Shown in pieces: positions 1 through 8,566 of a stretch of DNA of 64,000 bases. The DNA is from Daejeonella oryzae DSM 19973. Its GTDB lineage: Bacteria > Bacteroidota > Bacteroidia > Sphingobacteriales > Sphingobacteriaceae. Below the pieces are notes generated by a model. That model worked only from the letters and a program-made list of their open reading frames with translations. It was not told the origin of the DNA and searched no databases. The DNA is taken from positions 1,302,001 to 1,366,000 of the forward strand of contig NZ_AUHA01000002.1 of the NCBI RefSeq assembly GCF_000422945.1, given 5' to 3'. Each line of letters begins with the position of its first letter. The first letter of the stretch is position 1. Position numbers and translations under genes: made by a program.

Positions 1-1
1 T

Positions 2-76
2 TTATTCAATGCTTCTGAATTTACGATTGATGCATATTTCTCAACCACTCAGGACTTTGTAGAAGTATATGTTTGA
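2..76 (+). CDS. possible 3' end of an upstream gene (partial)
   Basis: From base 2 one frame is open for 24 codons and stops with TGA at 74-76. The end reads ...DAYFSTTQDFVEVYV, which has the alternating hydrophobic pattern of a closing beta-strand, but 24 codons are too few to name a family. Another forward frame stops within the first 20 bases. The following 200 bases up to the next gene are AT-rich and hold no gene; I see no clear terminator there. It could be chance. Confidence 0.35.
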   Translation, partial: LFNASEFTIDAYFSTTQDFVEVYV

Positions 77-285
77 CAGATTACAAATTAAGATGGATGA
101 GTTGGTAAAATTTACATCTTAAAATTACTCCTGAAAAAATCTATACTTTAAATATGAATTTGTTTCATTCATTCTGTATGTTTAAATTTTATATTTTGCT
201 CAATAAAGTTATAAGTGAAAGAACAAAACTTTAAAGTGATTGTCATTAAAGCCTAATACATAACTCAATAAATTCTATCAAAAAA

Positions 286-966
286 ATGAATAAGATTTTT
301 CAGATTAACCGTGTATGCTATTTGCTTATATTTCTGTTATTTGCTGCAAATGCGAGTGCCCAAATTAATAAACCAGGATTTTCAGCTTCTGTAAACCTGG
401 GTGGTAACCAGGCCTTTACCGATGTGGATGGTTCAGATTTAAATATAACTTTTGGGGCCGGTCTTAACTATTATGTTACCCCATTTTTAGGAATAAAAAC
501 AGAGGTTAGTCATGGTAATTTATCACGTAAATTATTGGACAGAAACTACAAGAATTTTAATAACACGTATAATTACCTTAATTCAACTGTGAACGTAGCA
601 TTAGGACAGTTTTTAAAACCTTCTGAAAAGGTAGCGCATTACATGCTGTATAATTTATATATGGGAACAGGCTTAGGATTGATTTCCAGTAATATTAAAG
701 AGCCAAATAATGTGACGCCTGATAATCAGGGTGGAGTTACCTACAAAGGAACAGACATTACAGTTCCTGTAAATATTGGTGTAGACTTTAAATTCTTAGG
801 ATTTTATTATACAAAAAGTCCCCTGAGCTTTAATCTGAATTATCAGCATAGCTTTGCTTTCACCGAAATGCTGGATGGATATGATCCGCCAACAGGCAAC
901 AACTCTAAAGATTCCTTTGGGAATTTTACGGCAGGAGTTAAATATCAGTTTTCTGCCAAAAAATAA
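286..966 (+). CDS. outer-membrane beta-barrel protein
   Basis: The 226-residue product starts with a signal peptide (MNKIFQINRVCYLLIFLLFAA, cleavage probably after NASA, before QINK). The rest alternates polar and hydrophobic residues with many Gly and aromatic residues, and ends in FTAGVKYQFSAKK, typical of the small 8-strand outer-membrane barrels of Bacteroidota (OMP_b-brl families). The ATG follows an A-rich leader, and no Shine-Dalgarno sequence is seen, as is usual in this phylum. It faces dxs convergently across a strong hairpin. The substrate or function cannot be told from the sequence. No Pfam-level assignment beyond a barrel is possible by eye. Confidence 0.75.
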   Translation: MNKIFQINRVCYLLIFLLFAANASAQINKPGFSASVNLGGNQAFTDVDGSDLNITFGAGLNYYVTPFLGIKTEVSHGNLSRKLLDRNYKNFNNTYNYLNSTVNVALGQFLKPSEKVAHYMLYNLYMGTGLGLISSNIKEPNNVTPDNQGGVTYKGTDITVPVNIGVDFKFLGFYYTKSPLSFNLNYQHSFAFTEMLDGYDPPTGNNSKDSFGNFTAGVKYQFSAKK

Positions 967-980
967 ACGCATTCAGCGGG

Positions 981-1040
981 GATCTTTCAGGAAATTTATT
1001 GACAGCCGAAAGGCTATTAAAAATCCTGAAAGATTTAATT
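981..1040. terminator. hairpin between convergent genes (OMP gene and dxs)
   Basis: An 11-base inverted repeat, ATCTTTCAGGA (982-992) with TCCTGAAAGAT (1024-1034), encloses a second stem AGCC/GGCT (1004-1007, 1012-1015) capped by a GAAA tetraloop. It lies between the stops of two convergent genes, so a bidirectional terminator is the simplest reading. The T-run on either strand is short, so termination efficiency is uncertain. Confidence 0.6.
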
Positions 1041-1084
1041 TTTGAAAATTATTTTGAAAGAGCGGTTGATTTAAATCCAATTAT

Positions 1085-3013
1085 TTAAGATGCCATAACT
1101 TTTGTAGTTCTGCCAACAGCAATTTTGCGTACTGTTTCAATAATAGCATTAGCATCAAACCCGCATTCCGACCAAAGTTCAGGCTGTTCGCCATGTTCAA
1201 TGATTTTATCCGGAATTCCTAATCTTACTATTTTGGAGGTATAGTTATGGTCGGCCATGAATTCGATGACTGCACTTCCAAATCCGCCCTGCAAACAACC
1301 GTCTTCTACGGTCACTACATTTTTAAATTTGCTGAAAACGGTATGAAGCATTTCTTCATCCAAAGGTTTTACAAAACGCATATCGTAATGTGCCGGATGA
1401 ATTCCTTCAGAGTTTAATTCTAAACAGGCTTTTAATGCTTCATTGCCAATATGCCCCAAGGTTAAAATCGCCACGTCTTCACCATCACAAATTTTGCGAC
1501 CCTTGCCAATAGGAATGGCTTTCATAGGGCGCCTCCAATCCGGCATAACACCGTTTCCGCGGGGATAACGAATGCTGAAAGGTCCCATATTTTCCTGCTG
1601 TGCAGTGAACATCAGGTTGCGAAGCTCTTCTTCATTCATTGGTGCAGAAACGATCATGTTAGGAATGCATCGCATATAAGCAAGATCGTACGCACCGTGA
1701 TGCGTTGGTCCGTCGGCACCAGCAAAACCGGCCCTGTCCAGACAAAAAACGACATTCAATTTCTGTATGGCTACATCATGGATTACCTGGTCAAACGCTC
1801 TCTGCATAAAGCTGGAATAGATATTACAGAAAGGAACCATTCCCTGTGTGGCCAGACCGGCCGAAAAGGTAACGGCATGCTGTTCAGCGATACCTACATC
1901 AAAAGCACGCTCGGGCATCGCTTTCATCATGATGTTTAAAGAGCATCCGGAAGGCATAGCAGGGGTGATACCCATAATTTTCGGATTACTTTCTGCTAAT
2001 TCAACAATTGTATGCCCAAATACATCCTGATATTTTGGGGCCTGCGGCTTTTCTGAAACGGTTTTCTGAATCTCTCCGGTAATTTTGTCAAATAATCCGG
2101 GAGAATGCCATTTAGTTTGATCTTTTTCGGCAATAGCATAACCTTTCCCTTTAACAGTTACGCAGTGAAGCAATTTTGGACCGGGGATATCACGCAGATC
2201 TGCGAGAACTTTTGCCAAGTGCTTTACATCATGTCCGTCGATAGGACCGAAATAACGGAAGTTTAAAGCTTCGAAAAAATTGCTCTTTTTCAGCAAGCTT
2301 CCTTTGATACTTTTTTCTATTTTTTTTGCGATTTCTAAAGCATTAGGTCCTAATTCTGATATTTTGCCTAATACATGAGCGATATCATCGCGAAAGCGAT
2401 TGTAAGATTTAGATGTGGTTATGTCGGTTAAATATTCTTTAAGGGCGCCTACGTTGGGGTCAATAGACATACAATTATCATTGAGGATAACCAGCAGGTT
2501 TGAGTTTTCGATCCCTGCATGATTTAAACCTTCAAAAGCAAGACCGGCAGTCATCGCTCCATCGCCAATAACAGCAACGTGTTGTTTATCTTTCTCTCCT
2601 TTAAAGCGGGAAGCTACGGCCATGCCTAAAGCTGCAGAAATAGATGTGGATGAATGACCGACTCCAAACGTATCGTACTCACTTTCACTGCGCTTTGGAA
2701 AGCCGCTGATCCCCTTATATAATCGGTTTGTATGAAAATCGAGTCTTCGTCCGGTCAGAATTTTATGCCCGTAAGCCTGATGGCCCACATCCCAAACCAA
2801 CTGGTCATATGGAGTATTTAATACGTAATGAAGGGCAACCGTCAGTTCTACCACCCCAAGGCTAGAGCCGAAATGACCGCCGTTAACTGATACAGTATCA
2901 ATAATATACTGTCTTAATTCTGTGCATATCTGAACCAGATCCTCTTCCTTAAATTTCTTTAAATCTGAAGGATAGTTTATCTGATCCAGTAATTCGCCCG
3001 CCTTAACTTCCAT
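1085..3013 (-). CDS. dxs: 1-deoxy-D-xylulose-5-phosphate synthase
   Basis: Thiamine-diphosphate enzyme that condenses pyruvate and glyceraldehyde 3-phosphate, the first step of the MEP isoprenoid pathway; cytoplasmic. The product is 642 residues, normal for DXS. Visible features are the N-terminal HFGSSLGVVELTVALHY block, the ThDP/Mg motif GDGAMTAGLAFEGLNHAG followed by NDN, the transketolase pyrimidine-binding domain (FDVGIAEQHAVTFSAGLA), and the C-terminal transketolase domain. I take the ATG at 3013 (MEVKAGELL) rather than the in-frame start nine codons upstream, because that extension has no family counterpart and a TAATTTTG promoter element (3038-3045) overlaps it. It is divergent from scpA. 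Confidence 0.97.
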   Translation of the reverse strand: MEVKAGELLDQINYPSDLKKFKEEDLVQICTELRQYIIDTVSVNGGHFGSSLGVVELTVALHYVLNTPYDQLVWDVGHQAYGHKILTGRRLDFHTNRLYKGISGFPKRSESEYDTFGVGHSSTSISAALGMAVASRFKGEKDKQHVAVIGDGAMTAGLAFEGLNHAGIENSNLLVILNDNCMSIDPNVGALKEYLTDITTSKSYNRFRDDIAHVLGKISELGPNALEIAKKIEKSIKGSLLKKSNFFEALNFRYFGPIDGHDVKHLAKVLADLRDIPGPKLLHCVTVKGKGYAIAEKDQTKWHSPGLFDKITGEIQKTVSEKPQAPKYQDVFGHTIVELAESNPKIMGITPAMPSGCSLNIMMKAMPERAFDVGIAEQHAVTFSAGLATQGMVPFCNIYSSFMQRAFDQVIHDVAIQKLNVVFCLDRAGFAGADGPTHHGAYDLAYMRCIPNMIVSAPMNEEELRNLMFTAQQENMGPFSIRYPRGNGVMPDWRRPMKAIPIGKGRKICDGEDVAILTLGHIGNEALKACLELNSEGIHPAHYDMRFVKPLDEEMLHTVFSKFKNVVTVEDGCLQGGFGSAVIEFMADHNYTSKIVRLGIPDKIIEHGEQPELWSECGFDANAIIETVRKIAVGRTTKVMAS

Positions 3014-3037
3014 GGAGATGTGTAAAAAATGAAGATA

Positions 3038-3045
3038 CAAAATTA
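3038..3045 (-). promoter_or_regulatory. putative -7 element upstream of dxs
   Basis: Read on the minus strand this is TAATTTTG, a full match to the Bacteroidota -7 consensus TAnnTTTG. It ends 25 bases before the dxs ATG at 3013, giving a leader of about 20 bases. No TTG element is visible at the expected 17-23 base spacing, so this is a half-site prediction. Confidence 0.45.
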
Positions 3046-3125
3046 ACTTATTTGCCTAAATATTTATCGCCTTTTTAAACGATGATATACTCTTGACTCT
3101 AAATGATGTATTTTTACAAATACGT

Positions 3126-3884
3126 ATGGCAACCGGAGAAAGTTTTGCAATAAAATTACCCCAGTTTGAAGGCCCTTTTGACCTGCTTCTTTTTTTTATC
3201 GAAAGAGATGAACTCGATATTCATGACGTACCTATTTCCCGCATAACTGATGAGTTTCTGGATTACATTCATCATTTAAATGCCCTGAATGTGGAGCTTG
3301 CCAGCGAATTTATTTTTGTTGCTGCCACGCTCATGCGTATAAAAGCGAAGACGCTTTTACCCAGGCCGATGCAGGATGAAGAAGGAAATGAAATTGACCT
3401 GAAAGAAGAGCTGGTTCAGAAACTCATTGAATATAAAAAGTTTAAGCTGATTTCTGAAAAATTGCGTGTACTGGAAGAAGAAAGGTTTAAGCAGGAAAAA
3501 AGAGGAAATATTGAAGCCGACATGGAACAGGTAATTGCCGGGGCTGATAATGCCGATGAGCTGATCTCTTTAAATTTCTATAAGCTGATGCAGGTTTATG
3601 ACCGAATTTGTAAGCGGTATCAGGAATTGGATAAGCCTTTAGTTCATACCATGATTCAATATCCGTATACGATTGAAAATCAGAAAAAAGTGATTGCAGA
3701 TCTGATCGGGATTAATGAAAAGCTGGACTTCAAAAAATTGCTGAGTCATTCAGAAAACAAAGTTCATTTTGTATACAATTTTCTGGCTTTGCTGGAAATG
3801 CTGCAACAGCAGCTTGTAATTATCCAAACCGGAACAGGTTTTAATAATTTTTCAGTTGAATCTAAACTAGTTTCAAATGGCTGA
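3126..3884 (+). CDS. scpA: segregation and condensation protein A
   Basis: Kleisin subunit of the Smc-ScpAB condensin that organises and segregates the chromosome. The 252-residue product has the ScpA N-terminal signature (KLPQFEGPFDLLLFFIERDELDIHD) near residue 10, the helical EFIFVAATLMRIKAKTLLP segment near residue 65 that contacts Smc, and a C-terminal winged-helix region. ATG 3126 (MATGESF) is preferred over a TTG eleven codons upstream because the family signature begins close to it. No scpB is adjacent. It is divergent from dxs and followed by glyA after 78 bases. Confidence 0.93.
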   Translation: MATGESFAIKLPQFEGPFDLLLFFIERDELDIHDVPISRITDEFLDYIHHLNALNVELASEFIFVAATLMRIKAKTLLPRPMQDEEGNEIDLKEELVQKLIEYKKFKLISEKLRVLEEERFKQEKRGNIEADMEQVIAGADNADELISLNFYKLMQVYDRICKRYQELDKPLVHTMIQYPYTIENQKKVIADLIGINEKLDFKKLLSHSENKVHFVYNFLALLEMLQQQLVIIQTGTGFNNFSVESKLVSNG

Positions 3885-3962
3885 TATTATGTATGTTTAC
3901 GACCAATAGTATGAAGGATATAATCCCTTTAACATCCTGATTTTAAGATAAAATAATTGACA

Positions 3963-5234
3963 ATGAAAAGAGATAAACTTGTATTCAACCTGATTGAAGA
4001 AGAATTAGAACGCCAGGAAACAGGTATTGAGTTAATAGCCTCAGAAAATTTTGTAAGCCGGCAGGTTATGGAAGCTGCCGGCTCTGTACTTACTAATAAA
4101 TATGCAGAAGGCTTACCGGGAAAACGTTATTATGGTGGCTGTGAAGTTGTAGATGAAATAGAAACCATTGCTATTGAGCGGGCAAAACAATTGTTTAATG
4201 CTTCATGGGCCAATGTTCAGCCACATTCAGGTGCTCAGGCTAATGCCGCTGTATTTTTAGCCATTCTTAAACCCGGCGATAAAATTCTGGGATTTGACCT
4301 GTCTCATGGCGGGCATTTAACGCATGGTTCTCCGGTTAACTTTTCAGGAAAATTATACGATCCTTATTTTTATGGTGTAGATCGCGAAAGCGGATTAATT
4401 GATTATAAAAAATTAGAAGAAGTTGCCCTCCTGGAGAAACCAAAAGTGATCATTTGCGGCGCTTCTGCATACTCCCGCGATTGGGATTATAAATTTATCC
4501 GCGATGTTGCTGACCGCGTTGGGGCATTGGTTGTTGCGGATATTTCACATCCGGCAGGTTTAATTGCCCGCGGTTTATTGAGTGATCCGTTGCCGCATTG
4601 CCATGTGGTTACTACTACTACTCATAAAACTCTCCGCGGTCCGCGTGGAGGAATGATTATGATGGGACAGGATTTTGAGAATCCGTTCGGGTTAAAAACA
4701 CCAAAAGGAGAACTGCGAATGATGTCGGCCTTGCTGGACAGCGGCGTATTTCCCGGTACCCAGGGTGGCCCATTGGAGCATATTATTGCTGCTAAAGCTG
4801 TTGCCTTTGGCGAAGCTTTAAGCGAAGATTTTATGAAATATATTATCCAGGTGAAAAAAAATGCGGAGGCCATGGCTGCAGCATTTGTAGATCGCGGATA
4901 TCAGATTATTTCCGGAGGTACAGATAACCACCTCATGCTGATTGATTTGCGTAACAAGAATATTACCGGAAAGCTTGCAGAAAATGTACTTGAAGAAGCC
5001 GGCATTACGGTTAATAAAAATATGGTTCCTTTCGATGATAAATCTCCGTTTGTAACCTCAGGCATCAGGGTGGGAACTGCGGCAATAAGCAGCCGCGGTT
5101 TAAAAGAGAAACATATGGATAAAATTGTCGACCTGATTGATGAAGTAATTTCTAAGCCGGCAGACGAACAAAATCTTAGAAAAGTACGTAAGAGCGTGGA
5201 GGATATGATGGGTAAACACCCTTTGTATAAATAA
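3963..5234 (+). CDS. glyA: serine hydroxymethyltransferase
   Basis: PLP enzyme that interconverts serine and glycine with tetrahydrofolate, the main source of one-carbon units. The product is 423 residues, a normal length. Diagnostic segments are [11 protein letters not shown] near residue 20, [25 protein letters not shown], and the PLP-lysine motif [14 protein letters not shown], with Lys at about residue 222. The ATG at 3963 is used; a TTG two codons earlier is also in frame. Only about 40 bases separate the stop from the next gene, so the hybrid kinase may be read from the same transcript. Confidence 0.97.
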   Translation: MKRDKLVFNLIEEELERQETGIELIASENFVSRQVMEAAGSVLTNKYAEGLPGKRYYGGCEVVDEIETIAIERAKQLFNASWANVQPHSGAQANAAVFLAILKPGDKILGFDLSHGGHLTHGSPVNFSGKLYDPYFYGVDRESGLIDYKKLEEVALLEKPKVIICGASAYSRDWDYKFIRDVADRVGALVVADISHPAGLIARGLLSDPLPHCHVVTTTTHKTLRGPRGGMIMMGQDFENPFGLKTPKGELRMMSALLDSGVFPGTQGGPLEHIIAAKAVAFGEALSEDFMKYIIQVKKNAEAMAAAFVDRGYQIISGGTDNHLMLIDLRNKNITGKLAENVLEEAGITVNKNMVPFDDKSPFVTSGIRVGTAAISSRGLKEKHMDKIVDLIDEVISKPADEQNLRKVRKSVEDMMGKHPLYK

Positions 5235-5277
5235 AATATATCGTTTTACCGGAGTATAGAACATTGCCGAAGCAGAA

Positions 5278-8200
5278 TTGGATAAAATAGAAAAAAAACG
5301 TCTTAAGGAACTTGCCACTTACCAGATTCTAGACACCGTTTCAGAGAAGGAATACGATGCAATAACACGTTTGGCTACTTATTTATGCCAGGTTCCTGTT
5401 GCATTTATCTCCTTTATAGATGAAAACCGGGTTTGGTTTAAATCAAAAATTGGGCTGGATATTGACGAGGCTCCACGCAAGAACTCTTTTTGTCAGCATG
5501 TTTTTTTTAATGAAGGAGTTCTGGAAATTTATGATTCTTTAAAAGATGATCGCCTGATCACTTCCCGTGAGGTACATAAGGCTTTTAATTATCGATTTTT
5601 TGCCGGTGTGCCGATTATAAATGCAAAGGGTTACAAGCTCGGCACCCTTTGCATTATTGATTATAAACCCAGAAAGCTAAATAAAGAGCAGCAGGATGGA
5701 TTAAAAATTCTGGCCGATGAGATTCTTACTCATCTGGAAATGCGCCGTAAAAATATTGAAGTTCAGGAAACTCTTTTAAAATATCAGGAGGTATCAAATA
5801 TGTTTGATACTTCTGCCGAATTGCATTGTGTAATGGACCGGGAATCCAATCTCACAATGATCAACCGCTCTGCCGAAAAGCTTCTAGGATATTCTGCTGA
5901 AGAGTCTATCGGGCATCCCATCTGGAAATTTCTACTCGAGGAGGATATGTATACAATTCTTCCGGCTTTAGAGGAAGGATTACGCAGTAAGCAAAAATAC
6001 TTTGAACTTGAAACCCGGGTTAAAAGTAAATCGGGTGAAATTAAATGGGTAGGTTGGTCTATAGCAGTAAACGAGGGAAAATGGTATGCCAATGGCCGGG
6101 ATATTACGTTCCATAAAAAAGTAGGTGAGGAACTGGAGCAGCTTTCTCTGGTTGCCAGTAAAGTTAATAATGGCGTTATCATCAGCACAGCCGGAAATAA
6201 TATTACCTGGGTAAATGATGCTTTTGAAAAAATCACCGGTTACAATATCAATGATTTACAGGGGTATAAACTGGGTGATATTTTAAAAGGGGAAAAAACT
6301 GATATTAATGTAATTGATAAGGCCCGCGAACAAACCCGTAATAAAAAATCTTTTTCAATTGATTTTCTTGCTTACCGAAAGGATGGCCAGCCTATCTGGC
6401 TTTCCGTAAACAATTCGGTTATCTTAAATTCTCAGGGTGAAATTGAAAAGGAAATTGAAGTTATTATTGACATAACTGACCGTAAAAACGCGGAACAGGA
6501 ATTACAAACATTATCACTTGTAGCAAGTAAATCATCCACAGGAGTGGTTATCCGAGATTCAAAGGGAAAAGTTACCTGGGTGAATCAAGCTTTAGAAAAA
6601 ATTATTGGATACAAACTTGATGACCTGTTTGGCAAACGTTTGGGGGAAGTAATTACGGGCGAGGCAACTGATAAAGAAGTTCTTAAAAGTACATACGACA
6701 ATATCAGTAAAAAGCAACCTTACAGTGTTGAGTTACAAGTTTATAAAAAAGACAAGTCCCCGATCTGGATTTTTGCTTCTACCACACCTATACTTAATGA
6801 AAAGGGTGATATAGAACGCCAGGTGGAAATGGTGGTAGATATTACCGAGCGAAAAAATGCGGAGGAACAACTAACCTTATTGTCATTAGTGGCAAGCAGG
6901 ACAGTCAACGGGGTTATTATCTGTGATAGCGAAGGAAGAACGAATTGGTTAAATGATGCCTTTGAGAAGATAACCGGATATTCATTTAAAGAGCTCAAAG
7001 GAAAACGGCCGGGAGATGTTTTATGCGGTAAGGATTCTGATATGGATTTGCTTAAGGCAGCCAGACAAAGAGTTTTAAATCTTAAATCTTCAGAAATTGA
7101 ACTGTTGTGTTACAAAAAAGATGGCAGTCCTATCTGGCTATCTATTTCAAATACCCCAATTTTTAACAAATCGGGTGCAATTGACAGGCAGGTAGAAATT
7201 ATTAATGATATATCTGAACGTAAGCAAGCCGAACGCGAATTAATTAAAACCCGGGAAGATGCTTTGCAATTAAGTAAGGCCAAAGAAACTTTCCTTTCGG
7301 TGATGAGTCATGAGATCCGAACGCCTTTAAATGCGATTATTGGAATGTCTCATATTTTAATGGACGATAATCCGACGGAATCGCAGATAGAAAATTTAAA
7401 AATTCTGGGTTTCTCAGCACAAAACCTGCTTTCTCTGATTAATGATATTTTGGATTTCACCAAAATCGAAACCGGTAACATGCAGCTTGAAAAAGCAAAT
7501 GTTAACCTGAAGGAACTGGTTTCTCAAACGTTAAATACACTCCAGTTTAAAACTGTTGAAAAAGGTGTGATTCTCAAATCTGAAATAGATCACCGGATTG
7601 CCGCCTTCGTTAAAGGCGACAAAACCCGCCTGTACCAGATATTGATCAACTTATTAGGGAATGCAGTTAAATTTACCGAAGAAGGAGAAATTAAATTAAA
7701 GCTTGATCTGGTTAAAGAAAATGCAGATTCTTTAATAGTTCGCTTCGAAATATCTGATACCGGAATTGGGATTGAAAGCAGTAAAATAGAATACATATTT
7801 GATAGCTATACCCAGGCAAGCGAAGATACTACCCGCAAATACGGCGGTACCGGTTTAGGTCTTGCTATCACCAAGCGGCTTGTAGAATTACATAATTCTT
7901 CCATTTTTGTGTCGAGTGAAGTTGGGGTGGGAACCACCTTTAGCTTTAGTATTGAGTTTGAACGCTCAGAACAAATTCAGCCAAGTAAATCCGCAGCTTT
8001 TGCGGGTGCTAATTTAAATTCATCCATTTTGGTTGTGGATGATAATGAAATCAACAGGTTACTTGCGGGTAAAGTGCTTAGTAAGTGGGGCGTAAAAGTC
8101 GATTTTGCTGAGAATGGACAAGTTGCTCTGAACAAAGTTCAGCAATTGCCTTATGATCTTGTATTAATGGATTTATATATGCCGGTTATGGGCGGCCTGG

Positions 8201-8397
8201 ATGCAACCAGAGCCATTAGAAAATTGAGCGGTGATTATTTTCGCTCCCTTCCCATCATTGCGCTGACAGCTTCCATTTTAAACAATGAGCTGGATAAAGT
8301 TTATGAAGCAGGAATGAATGATTATATTATGAAACCTTTTGTTCCGGCTGAACTATTCAATAAAATTCAGTCCTTCCTCAAAAAGTCATTCGTCTAA
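5278..8397 (+). CDS. GAF/multi-PAS hybrid sensor histidine kinase-response regulator
   Basis: A soluble 1,039-residue hybrid kinase with no signal peptide or membrane segments. Order: N-terminal GAF domain (about 10-165; sFCQHVFF and GTLCIIDY blocks), a PAS domain (about 175-285), three mutually similar PAS/PAC units (about 287-655, period 123-124 residues, each ending in DIT/SERK-A-E), HisKA with phospho-acceptor His at about 678 (SVMSHEIRTPLN), HATPase (NLLGNAVKF, DTGIGI, GGTGLGL), and a receiver with DD, phospho-acceptor Asp at about 965 (LVLMDLYMP) and the Lys of MKPF. The TTG start at 5278 is the latest possible one. An ATT at 5263 lies 8 bases after GGAG and would add five residues; no ATG is available. 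The ligand is unknown. Confidence 0.9.
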   Translation: MDKIEKKRLKELATYQILDTVSEKEYDAITRLATYLCQVPVAFISFIDENRVWFKSKIGLDIDEAPRKNSFCQHVFFNEGVLEIYDSLKDDRLITSREVHKAFNYRFFAGVPIINAKGYKLGTLCIIDYKPRKLNKEQQDGLKILADEILTHLEMRRKNIEVQETLLKYQEVSNMFDTSAELHCVMDRESNLTMINRSAEKLLGYSAEESIGHPIWKFLLEEDMYTILPALEEGLRSKQKYFELETRVKSKSGEIKWVGWSIAVNEGKWYANGRDITFHKKVGEELEQLSLVASKVNNGVIISTAGNNITWVNDAFEKITGYNINDLQGYKLGDILKGEKTDINVIDKAREQTRNKKSFSIDFLAYRKDGQPIWLSVNNSVILNSQGEIEKEIEVIIDITDRKNAEQELQTLSLVASKSSTGVVIRDSKGKVTWVNQALEKIIGYKLDDLFGKRLGEVITGEATDKEVLKSTYDNISKKQPYSVELQVYKKDKSPIWIFASTTPILNEKGDIERQVEMVVDITERKNAEEQLTLLSLVASRTVNGVIICDSEGRTNWLNDAFEKITGYSFKELKGKRPGDVLCGKDSDMDLLKAARQRVLNLKSSEIELLCYKKDGSPIWLSISNTPIFNKSGAIDRQVEIINDISERKQAERELIKTREDALQLSKAKETFLSVMSHEIRTPLNAIIGMSHILMDDNPTESQIENLKILGFSAQNLLSLINDILDFTKIETGNMQLEKANVNLKELVSQTLNTLQFKTVEKGVILKSEIDHRIAAFVKGDKTRLYQILINLLGNAVKFTEEGEIKLKLDLVKENADSLIVRFEISDTGIGIESSKIEYIFDSYTQASEDTTRKYGGTGLGLAITKRLVELHNSSIFVSSEVGVGTTFSFSIEFERSEQIQPSKSAAFAGANLNSSILVVDDNEINRLLAGKVLSKWGVKVDFAENGQVALNKVQQLPYDLVLMDLYMPVMGGLDATRAIRKLSGDYFRSLPIIALTASILNNELDKVYEAGMNDYIMKPFVPAELFNKIQSFLKKSFV

Positions 8398-8461
8398 AAA
8401 GCTTTCAATGCTTTAAATTCATAGAATTGCCAATTCGGGTCTTAAAAACCTCTAAAATCAG

Positions 8462-8494
8462 AAAAAGCTGGAGCCTAATGGCTGCCAGCTCTTT
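8462..8494. terminator. hairpin between hybrid kinase gene and convergent lipoprotein gene
   Basis: AGCTGG (8466-8471) pairs with CCAGCT (8485-8490), and AGCC (8472-8475) pairs with GGCT (8480-8483) around a TAAT loop, with one bulged G. On the minus strand the stem is followed by TTTTT, so it best serves the minus-strand lipoprotein gene. On the plus strand the following CTTTC is weaker. Confidence 0.6.
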
Positions 8495-8566
8495 CATCTA
8501 AATTAACGCTCTCGAGATATTATACCACAGCAAAGCCTAAATAGTTTCAATTTTTTTAAAACTCTT

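Noticed and set aside
854-1045. 63-codon plus-strand frame overlapping the end of the outer-membrane protein gene
   Set aside because: It lies in another frame inside a real gene and covers the hairpin; the sequence has no protein-like pattern.
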